Origin: Streptomyces erythrochromogenes
GTDB lineage: Bacteria; Actinomycetota; Actinomycetes; Streptomycetales; Streptomycetaceae
NCBI RefSeq assembly: GCF_036170895.1
Contig: NZ_CP108036.1
Location: forward strand, 2,604,001-2,668,000
DNA: 64,000 bases
Reading direction: 5' to 3'
Shown here: piece after piece, positions 57,668 to 64,000 of the stretch
Position numbering within the stretch: the first letter of the stretch is position 1
Layout of the letters: every line of letters starts with the position of its first letter
Notes under the pieces: model-generated
What the model was told of the DNA's origin: nothing
Databases searched by the model: none
Seen by the model: the letters and a program-made list of their open reading frames with translations, nothing else
Translations under genes and position numbers: made by a program

Positions 57668-59158
57668 TCAGACGGCCTCCGCGGCTTCGGGGAGCCGTGA
57701 GGCGAGGTGGTCGGTGAGCCGGACCACCTCGGCGACGTCGCCGTATTCACGGGCGGCGCTGTCGACGGTCTTGCGGAGGCGGGTGTTCACCCGTTCGGAG
57801 CGCACCTTTCCCGCCACGTCGAGGGCCCGGTCGACGAGGGTGGCGGCCTGCTCGGGCTCGCGCTGGAGCAGGTGGACGGTGGCCATGCCGATGAGGTTGA
57901 GGGCGTAGGAGCGCTGGTGCTCCTGGTCCTTCTCGAAGAGCTCGACGGCCCGTTCCATGACGGGTTCGGCGAGGGAGGCGTACATGGGGCTGCGGCCGGC
58001 GACATAGGCCAGGTCCCGGTACGAGTGGGAGTTCTCGCCGTTGAGCTCGGCCTCGGAGAAGAAGCGGATCCAGTCGGGTTCCGGCTCGCCCGCGAAGCCG
58101 ACGTCGCCGAAGGTGTCCTCGGCCATCCGCACGGCCCGCTTGCAGCGGCTGGGCTGGCCCATGTTGGCGTAGGCGCGGGCCTCCATCGCATACAGCATGG
58201 CCTGGGTGCGCGGGCCGGCGCAGTCGCGGCTGCCGTACTGCGCGAGGTGGATGAGTTCGAGGGCGTCCTCGGGCCGGCCCAGGTGGATCATCTGGCGGCT
58301 CATCCCGGAGAGGATGTACGAGCCGAGCGGCTTGTCCCCGGCCTCCTTGGCGGCATGCAGCGCGAGGACGAAGTACTTCTGCGCGGTGGGGTGCAGGCCG
58401 ATGTCGTAGCTCATCCAGCCGGCCAGTTCGGCCAGTTCCGCGGCGACCTTGAAGAGCCGCTTCATGACCGGGGCGGGGTGGTTCTCCTGGAGCAGGTCGG
58501 TGACCTCGTGGAGCTGCCCCACGACGGCCTTGCGGCGCAGGCCCCCGCCGCACTGGGCGTCCCACTGGCGGAACATGACGGTGGTGGCGTCGAGGAGGTC
58601 GAGCTCCGGTTCGGAGAGCCGGGGCGGGCGGTGGCCGCCGAGGGCCCCCGTCGGCCCCGCCCCGCGCGGTCCCGGGTCGGCGGCCGGGGCCGGGACGAGC
58701 CAGCGCTGCATGGGCTCGATGAGGGCGGGGCCGGCGGAGAGCGCGAGGGAGGTCCCGAGGAAGCCGCGGCGGGCCAGCATCAGGTCGCTGCGGGAGAACT
58801 CGCCGAGCAGTTCGACGGTCTGCGGGCCGGCCCAGGGCAGGTCGACCCCGGAGACGGAGGGGGTCTGGTGGGCGGTGCGCAGGCCGAGCTGTTCGATGGC
58901 GACGACAGATCCGAAGCGCTCGGAGAACAGCTCGGACAGGATGCGCGGAACGGGCTCGCGGGGCTGTTCGCCGTCCAGCCAGCGGCGCACCCGGGAGGTG
59001 TCCGTGCTGATGTGGTGGGCGCCCATCTGCCGGGCCCTGCGGTTGACCTGCCGGGCGAGCTCGCCCTTCGACCATCCGCTGCGGACGAACCACGACGTCA
59101 GCTGTTCGTTGCGCGCAGCAGCATCGTCCATCGTTCCGCTTGCGCCATTGCCGCTCAC
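57668..59158 (-). CDS. nsdA: NsdA, negative regulator of sporulation and antibiotic production
   Basis: A 496-aa protein. An N-terminal HTH-like region (VRSGWSKGELARQVNRRARQ, HISTDTSRVRRWLDGEQP) is followed by TPR-like helical repeats (GRPEDALELIHLAQYGSRDC, MGQPSRCKRAVRMAEDTFGD). This matches the streptomycete NsdA family as I know it, where loss raises antibiotic production and sporulation. Next to amtB and a PrimPol-like gene, as in other Streptomyces. A TAGGAT box near 59307-59312 is a candidate -10. Confidence 0.85.
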   Translation of the reverse strand: MSGNGASGTMDDAAARNEQLTSWFVRSGWSKGELARQVNRRARQMGAHHISTDTSRVRRWLDGEQPREPVPRILSELFSERFGSVVAIEQLGLRTAHQTPSVSGVDLPWAGPQTVELLGEFSRSDLMLARRGFLGTSLALSAGPALIEPMQRWLVPAPAADPGPRGAGPTGALGGHRPPRLSEPELDLLDATTVMFRQWDAQCGGGLRRKAVVGQLHEVTDLLQENHPAPVMKRLFKVAAELAELAGWMSYDIGLHPTAQKYFVLALHAAKEAGDKPLGSYILSGMSRQMIHLGRPEDALELIHLAQYGSRDCAGPRTQAMLYAMEARAYANMGQPSRCKRAVRMAEDTFGDVGFAGEPEPDWIRFFSEAELNGENSHSYRDLAYVAGRSPMYASLAEPVMERAVELFEKDQEHQRSYALNLIGMATVHLLQREPEQAATLVDRALDVAGKVRSERVNTRLRKTVDSAAREYGDVAEVVRLTDHLASRLPEAAEAV

Positions 59159-59565
59159 TGGAACGCCCCCATCCGCTCAGCCTCTTCCTTACGAAACCCT
59201 GGCCGGGACGCCGAGCGCCACCACGGACCTTCACAGGTCCTTCACGCATTGCCTCCGGCATACCCACGCACGGGGCCCGCCTCAGGGTTCGTGTACCGAA
59301 AGTAATCCTACGATCACCCCTGCGGCGAGGTCGTTTCCAGAAACGCCACCATTCGCCACCCCTTCGAATGAACTCGCCACCGGCCAGGCGCGATTCACTT
59401 GACACGAAGGTGAAACGGACCGGTTGGACTGGAGTGCGCTCGGGGCGCGCGCGGCGAGGAGTGCGCCGGGCGGGCAGTGTCGGGCACTCCCCCGGCGGCG
59501 GGCTCCGCCGGCGTCCTCACCACAGGCGTCGTAACCACCGGCGCGTCCGACCCGTTGGAGGGGGC
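59159..59565. other. 407-bp divergent region between nsdA and the PrimPol-like gene
   Basis: It holds promoters of both neighbours. A TTGACA at 59398-59403 faces the PrimPol-like gene and a TAGGAT faces nsdA, but neither has a convincing partner at normal spacing. No ORF of its own and no strong dyad was found. Confidence 0.5.
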
Positions 59566-60246
59566 ATGGGCATGGGCATGGGCTTCACGATCGGCGGCAG
59601 CCGCGGCACCAAGGAGTTCCGTTCCGGTACCCGGCGCCGCGGCCGGACCTCGGAGTGCACGACGGTGGCGGAGTACACCGGGCTGTGGGGCTGGGACGTG
59701 GTCCCCGGGGCGCGCGCCGCGGCGCCCTCCCGCGACTGCTCCTGCGGTGACGGCCGGTGCGCCCTGCCCGGAGCGCATCCGCTGGCCTTCGCGCCCACCG
59801 TCCCGGCCGGCGCCACGCTGGACGAGGTCACCGAGGCCTGGGGGGACTACCCCGGCGCCGCGGTCCTGCTACCGGTGGGCCGCGCCTTCGACGTCATCGA
59901 GGTCTCCGAGGAGGCGGGGCGGCGCGCGCTGGTGCGGCTGGAGCGGATGGGCCTGCCGCTCGGCCCGGTCATCGTCACCGCGGACGGCCGGGCGCAGTTC
60001 TTCGTGGCCCCCGGTGCGGCGGCGGAGCTGCCGCAGCTGCTGTACCGGATGGGCTGGGACGACGCCGACCTGGACCTGCGCGCCCTGGGCCCGGGGGCTT
60101 TCGTGACGGCCCCGCCCTCCGACCGGGCCGGGCTCGGCCAGGTGTGCTGGCTGCGCCCGCCCGCCCTCGACTCGGCCGGCGGCCCGCCGCAGGCGCGGCT
60201 GCTGCTGGGGACCCTGGCGTACATCTGTCACCGGTTCCGCCGCTGA
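59566..60246 (+). CDS. Bifunctional primase/polymerase (PrimPol) domain protein
   Basis: A 226-aa stand-alone protein resembling the N-terminal primase-polymerase domain. CTTVAEYTGLWGWDVVPGAR, a Cys-rich CSCGDGRCALPGAHP that may bind zinc, and GRAFDVIEVSEEAGRRALVR. Only D/E residues in the DVIEV stretch suggest a catalytic pair, so activity is unproven. Three in-frame ATGs (59566, 59572, 59578) come from a GGGCAT repeat; GGAGG at 59557 favours the first or second. Divergent from nsdA. Confidence 0.75.
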   Translation: MGMGMGFTIGGSRGTKEFRSGTRRRGRTSECTTVAEYTGLWGWDVVPGARAAAPSRDCSCGDGRCALPGAHPLAFAPTVPAGATLDEVTEAWGDYPGAAVLLPVGRAFDVIEVSEEAGRRALVRLERMGLPLGPVIVTADGRAQFFVAPGAAAELPQLLYRMGWDDADLDLRALGPGAFVTAPPSDRAGLGQVCWLRPPALDSAGGPPQARLLLGTLAYICHRFRR

Positions 60247-60260
60247 GGGGTCCCGTACGC

Positions 60261-60302
60261 ACCGGTGCCCCCGCGTTCCTCACGGAAGGCGGGGGCACCG
60301 GT
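60261..60302. terminator. Bidirectional hairpin between PrimPol-like gene and ftsY
   Basis: ACCGGTGCCCCCGC (60261-60274) and GCGGGGGCACCGGT (60289-60302) form a perfect 14-bp stem with a 14-nt loop. It lies in the 75-bp gap between convergent genes, so it can end both transcripts. Confidence 0.75.
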
Positions 60303-60321
60303 ATGTGCGCGGGAGCCGTGC

Positions 60322-61533
60322 TCAGTCGCCGATCAGGGCGTCCACGAAGGCCTCGGGCTCGAACGGCGCCAGGTCGTCCGCGCCCTCGCCCAGACCGACG
60401 AGCTTGACCGGGACGCCCAGCTCGCGCTGGACAGCGACGACGATGCCGCCCTTGGCGGTGCCGTCGAGCTTGGTCAGCACGATGCCGGTGATGTCCACGA
60501 CCTCGGCGAAGACGCGCGCCTGGGTCAGGCCGTTCTGCCCGGTGGTGGCGTCCAGGACCAGCAGGATCTCGTCCAGCGGGCCGTGCTTCTCCACGACGCG
60601 CTTGACCTTGCCGAGCTCGTCCATGAGGCCGGTCTTGGTGTGCAGCCGGCCGGCGGTGTCGATGAGCACGACGTCGGCGCCCTCGGCGATGCCCTCCTTG
60701 ACCGCGTCGTAGGCGATCGACGCCGGGTCGCCGCCCTCGGGGCCGCGCACGGTACGGGCGCCTACGCGGTCGCCCCAGGTCTGCAGCTGGTCCGCGGCGG
60801 CGGCGCGGAAGGTGTCGGCCGCGCCGAGCACCACGCTGCGGCCGTCGGCGACGAGCACCCGGGCCAGCTTGCCGGTGGTGGTGGTCTTGCCGGTGCCGTT
60901 GACGCCGACGACCATGATCACACCGGGGGTGTCCTCGCCGCTCTCCGTCTTCACGGCGCGGTCGAAGTCGGTGCCGACCAGGGTCAGCAGCTCTTCCTTG
61001 AGCAGGGCGCGCAGGTCCGCCGGGGTGCGGGTGCCGAGGACCTTGACCCGCGAGCGGAGCCGCTCGACGAGCTCCTGGGTGGGCACGACGCCTACGTCGG
61101 CGACGAGGAGGGTCTCCTCGATCTCCTCCCAGGTGTCCTCGTCGAGGTGCTCGCGCGAGAGCAGCGTGAGCAGCCCCTTGCCGAGGGAGTTCTGCGACCG
61201 GGCGAGGCGGGCGCGCAGCCGGACCAGGCGGCCGGCGGTGGGCTCGGGCACCTCGATCTCGGGCGCCGCCGGAACCTCCGGCTCGGCTGCCGGCGCCTCG
61301 ACGGGAGCCTCGGCCTCCGGGAGTCCGACCTCCTCGATCGTGCGGCGCGGCTCTTCCGCCGTCTCTACGGCGTCCTCCCCCACCTGCGGCTCGGCAGGCG
61401 GGGCAGTGATGGTCGGCGTGCTCGGCGGTGCCGGGGGCGGCAGCTGCTTCTTCTTGCGGCTGCTGACCACGAGCCCGCTGATCGCGCCGACCGCGACCAG
61501 GGCGATGACTACAGCAAGGATGAGGATGTCCAT
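60322..61533 (-). CDS. ftsY: SRP receptor FtsY
   Basis: A 403-aa SRP GTPase. An N-terminal membrane helix (ILILAVVIALVAVGAISGLV), then a Pro/Glu/Ala-rich acidic linker (~residues 30-95), then the NG domain with GVNGTGKTTTTGKLARVL, DTAGRLHTKTGLM and TKLDGTAKGG. It docks Ffh-ribosome complexes at the membrane. The transmembrane N-terminus is a typical actinobacterial feature. ATG 61533. Confidence 0.94.
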   Translation of the reverse strand: MDILILAVVIALVAVGAISGLVVSSRKKKQLPPPAPPSTPTITAPPAEPQVGEDAVETAEEPRRTIEEVGLPEAEAPVEAPAAEPEVPAAPEIEVPEPTAGRLVRLRARLARSQNSLGKGLLTLLSREHLDEDTWEEIEETLLVADVGVVPTQELVERLRSRVKVLGTRTPADLRALLKEELLTLVGTDFDRAVKTESGEDTPGVIMVVGVNGTGKTTTTGKLARVLVADGRSVVLGAADTFRAAAADQLQTWGDRVGARTVRGPEGGDPASIAYDAVKEGIAEGADVVLIDTAGRLHTKTGLMDELGKVKRVVEKHGPLDEILLVLDATTGQNGLTQARVFAEVVDITGIVLTKLDGTAKGGIVVAVQRELGVPVKLVGLGEGADDLAPFEPEAFVDALIGD

Positions 61534-61674
61534 AACCCCACCAGTATCGGCCACGGCCACCTGGGAGCCGGGAACCCGGGCGTTCGGACCGGGACGTAAG
61601 CCTCTGTTTGTTGTTTTAGCGGCACATCTACGATGATGGGCGACTTCCTCTCACACCTCCCAGGGAGCAGACGC

Positions 61675-63135
61675 ATGCCTGCCGAGCCCGCCGACGGCGG
61701 AAACGAAACCGCGATAGAGACCCGCGGCCTGGAGCCCGTCCCGGACGGCGAGCGCGGCGGCCGGGTCCGCGAACTGGTCCCCACCTGGGTCGCCGCCAAC
61801 ATCAGCGTGCTGCTGCTGACCATGGGCGCCGGTTTGGTGATCTTCAACAAGCTCAACATCTGGCAGGTGCTCGTCGTCGCCGTGGCCGCACCGGTCGTGT
61901 CGTACGGGATCGTCGGCCTGATATCGATCGCGGGCAAGCGCGGCGGGGCTCCCGGCATGGCCCTCTCGCGGGCCGTCTTCGGGCAGCGCGGCAACCTCTT
62001 CCCCGGCTCCCTGATCTGGGTGGCCCGCTGGGGCTGGGAGACCATCAACGCGGTCAGCGGCGCCTACGCCGTGCTGACCGTGCTGGACCTGCTCTTCGGG
62101 ATCAAGAGCAACACCACCCTCATCGTGGTCACCCTGCTGTTCTTCGTGGGCTGCACCTTCGTGGTCTCGGGCCTCGGCATCAGCGCCCTGCGGGCGTGCT
62201 CGAAGTGGTCCACGTACCTCTTCGGCGCCTTCAGCGTGCTCGTCCTCGGCTACCTGCTCTTCACCACGGACTGGTCGGCCGTCTTCGGCAAGCCGGCCGG
62301 CTCCACCGCGATGATGGTCGCGGGCATCGGCACCATCGCGGCCGGCGGCATCAGCTGGGTGCCCTCGGGCCCCGACTTCACCCGCTACCTGCCGCGCACC
62401 GCCTCCTCCAAGGGCATGGTCGGCGCGACGATCGGCGGCGCCGGCATCGTCGTGCTCCCGATGGTCCTGATGGGCGCGGTCATGGCCGTCGGCACCCCGG
62501 ACCTGGCCACCGCCCAGGACCCGGTGTCCTTCATCGGCGAGCTGCTGCCCACCTGGATCGCGGTCCCGTACCTGCTGATCGCGCTCGTCGGCATGCTGCT
62601 GATCAACTCGATGTCCATGTACTCGGCCGGCTTCACCGCGCAGACCCTCGGCATCAAGGTTCCGCGTGCCTGGGCGGTCAGCGTCAACGCGGTCATCAGC
62701 CTGGTCTTCGGCTTCCTGCTGATGGTGGTCGCGACCAGCTTCTTCGGCTCGTTCATCTCCTTCCTGACCCTGCTGGCCGTGGCCTTCTCGGCGTGGATCG
62801 GCGTCTTCGGCGTGGACATGCTGCGGCGCACGGACTACGACGGGCCCGCGCTGCTGGACACCACGCGGACCAGTGCCTACTGGTACAAGGGCGGCTTTGC
62901 CTGGCAGGCCATGACGGCGTGGGCGATCGCCCTGGTGGTGGGTCTGCTGTTCACCAAGGTGGACTGGTTCAGCGGGCCGCTCGCCACCACCTGGATCGGG
63001 CAGAACGGCCTCGGCTGGGTGGCCGGCATCGTGACCTCCGGCGCGCTGTACGCCGTACTGCCCCGCACGGCGCCCGCCGGTCCGGACCCCGCGCCGGAGC
63101 AGGAGCCCGAGCTCGCCGGATCCCTGTCCAACTGA
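61675..63135 (+). CDS. NCS1-family permease (nucleobase/cytosine/allantoin type)
   Basis: A 486-aa permease with about twelve helices. VPTWVAANISVLLLTMGAG, GAPGMALSRAVFGQRGNLFP and GPDFTRYLP are NCS1 motifs. By family it imports purines, cytosine, hydantoin or allantoin; the substrate cannot be fixed. ATG 61675 has AGGGAG 7 nt upstream. Divergent from ftsY. A hairpin follows its stop. Confidence 0.85.
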   Translation: MPAEPADGGNETAIETRGLEPVPDGERGGRVRELVPTWVAANISVLLLTMGAGLVIFNKLNIWQVLVVAVAAPVVSYGIVGLISIAGKRGGAPGMALSRAVFGQRGNLFPGSLIWVARWGWETINAVSGAYAVLTVLDLLFGIKSNTTLIVVTLLFFVGCTFVVSGLGISALRACSKWSTYLFGAFSVLVLGYLLFTTDWSAVFGKPAGSTAMMVAGIGTIAAGGISWVPSGPDFTRYLPRTASSKGMVGATIGGAGIVVLPMVLMGAVMAVGTPDLATAQDPVSFIGELLPTWIAVPYLLIALVGMLLINSMSMYSAGFTAQTLGIKVPRAWAVSVNAVISLVFGFLLMVVATSFFGSFISFLTLLAVAFSAWIGVFGVDMLRRTDYDGPALLDTTRTSAYWYKGGFAWQAMTAWAIALVVGLLFTKVDWFSGPLATTWIGQNGLGWVAGIVTSGALYAVLPRTAPAGPDPAPEQEPELAGSLSN

Positions 63136-63151
63136 CGCCACGTCAGCTAAC

Positions 63152-63191
63152 GTCCCCCTTCGCCAGCCCACCCCATCCGGCGAAGGGGGAC
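63152..63191 (+). terminator. 13-bp perfect hairpin overlapping the next gene's ribosome site
   Basis: GTCCCCCTTCGCC (63152-63164) and GGCGAAGGGGGAC (63179-63191) form a perfect stem with a 14-nt loop, 16 bp after the permease stop. The 3' arm contains GAAGGGGGA, the Shine-Dalgarno of the monooxygenase (ATG 63198). It is a terminator or a translational gate. TAACGT at 63148-63153 could be a -10 box for the next gene. Confidence 0.65.
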
Positions 63192-63197
63192 TTCTCC

Positions 63198-64000
63198 ATG
63201 CCCATCACCGTGGCCCGGTTCAATCTCGTCGACCCCGACGGCACCCCCGAGTCACTCTCCGCCCGCTACAAGGCGGCCCTGGAGATGGCCCGCTACGCGG
63301 ACGACCGCGGGATCGACACCGTCCAGACCGAGGAGCACCACGGCACGGACAACAACTGGCTGCCCTCCCCCTTCGCCTTCGCGGGCGCGGTCTTCGGCGC
63401 GACCCGCCGGATCGCGGTCACCGTCTCGGCGATCATCGGCCCGCTCTACGACCCGCTGAAGGTCGCCGAGGACATCGCCGTCCTCGACCTGCTGAGCGGC
63501 GGGCGCCTGGTCACCGTCGCCGGGATCGGCTACCGGCCCGAGGAGTACGAGCAGCACGGCGTGGAGTGGGGCCGGCGCGGCCGGCTCCAGGACGAGCTGC
63601 TGGAGACCCTGCTGAAGGCGTGGACCGGCGAGCCGTTCGAGTTCCGCGGCCGCACGGTACGGGTCACCCCGGCGCCCTTCACCCGGCCGCACCCGCTGCT
63701 CCTGGTGGGCGGCAGCTCGCAGGCCGCCGCGCGGCGCGCCGCCCGCCTCGGGCTGCCCTTCTTCCCCAGCGCGCACCTGCCGGAGCTGGAGGCGTACTAC
63801 ACGGCACGGCTGGCGGAGTACGGCACGGAGGGCTTCTGCATGATGCCGGCGGCCGAGACCCCGCTGCTGCACATCGCCGAGGACCCGGACCGCGTGTGGG
63901 CCGAGCACGGCGAGCACTTCCTGCACGAGGCGGGCATGTACGCGTCCTGGCAGTCCAAGGACATCCGCAGCGCCGTACGGTCGTCCGCGCGCTCGGTGGC
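63198..64000 (+). CDS. Luciferase-like (LLM class) flavin-dependent oxidoreductase, 3'-truncated by the window edge
   Basis: At least 267 residues, still open at the window end. MPITVARFNLVDPDGTPESL, YADDRGIDTVQTEEHHGTDN, DLLSGGRLVTVAGIGYRPEE and HPLLLVGGSSQAAARRAARL fit the bacterial luciferase/F420 oxidoreductase superfamily. Cofactor (FMN or F420) and substrate are unknown. ATG 63198 has GAAGGGGGA upstream, inside a hairpin arm. Confidence 0.84.
   Translation, partial: MPITVARFNLVDPDGTPESLSARYKAALEMARYADDRGIDTVQTEEHHGTDNNWLPSPFAFAGAVFGATRRIAVTVSAIIGPLYDPLKVAEDIAVLDLLSGGRLVTVAGIGYRPEEYEQHGVEWGRRGRLQDELLETLLKAWTGEPFEFRGRTVRVTPAPFTRPHPLLLVGGSSQAAARRAARLGLPFFPSAHLPELEAYYTARLAEYGTEGFCMMPAAETPLLHIAEDPDRVWAEHGEHFLHEAGMYASWQSKDIRSAVRSSARSV

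Overview
The window is a high-GC actinobacterial core-chromosome segment, almost certainly from Streptomyces. Support comes from whiG, nsdA, four tandem type I signal peptidases in the sip arrangement, a GlnR-type amtB-glnB-glnD operon, many GTG starts and ATGA/GTGA overlaps, and dense ordinary housekeeping genes. I see no insertion sequence, prophage, CRISPR array or genuine tRNA/rRNA gene.

Layout. 1-2.3 kb: an aminobutyraldehyde-type dehydrogenase and a NADAR protein. 2.37-4.42 kb: a Ro60/Rsr gene (TROVE plus vWA) preceded by a 400-bp non-coding block that folds into three Y-RNA-like modules. Two of these contain a complete but circularly permuted tRNA mimic. This is the most interesting locus. 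4.4-10.7 kb: membrane protein, adenosine/aminofutalosine deaminase, glycerophosphodiesterase, two-component system, serine beta-lactamase-fold protein, and a small membrane protein behind twin palindromic operators. 10.7-15.4 kb: polyamine-use cluster (PotD-like lipoprotein, second aldehyde dehydrogenase, divergent Lrp/AsnC regulator and omega-aminotransferase). 15.6-23.4 kb: ABC ATPase/permease pair, LOG-like protein, DMT-like transporter, membrane protein, and a self-contained P450 operon (ferredoxin, reductase, CYP). 23.4-27.5 kb: thiamine ABC importer under a TPP riboswitch.

27.5-33.3 kb: the rlmN, cdsA, frr, pyrH, tsf, rpsB block (minus strand). 33.5-39.3 kb: M23-like protein, TetR, whiG, dprA, YifB/ComM, YraN and DUF2469. 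39.4-46.1 kb: NUDIX, sipZ-Y-X-W, rplS, trmD, rimM, KH protein, rpsP. 46.3-51.4 kb: putative zinc protease, an archaeal/eukaryote-type ProRS, a methyltransferase, ftsH. 51.5-61.5 kb: ffh, glnD, glnB, amtB, nsdA, PrimPol-like protein, ftsY. The right edge has an NCS1 permease and a truncated luciferase-like monooxygenase.

Functional themes: RNA quality control (Rsr with Y RNAs), polyamine catabolism, thiamine uptake, translation and ribosome maturation, protein targeting and processing (Ffh, FtsY, SipWXYZ, FtsH), nitrogen sensing (AmtB, GlnB, GlnD) and developmental control (WhiG, NsdA). All coordinates, stems and palindromes were read by hand. Family assignments come from recognised motifs, not database searches.
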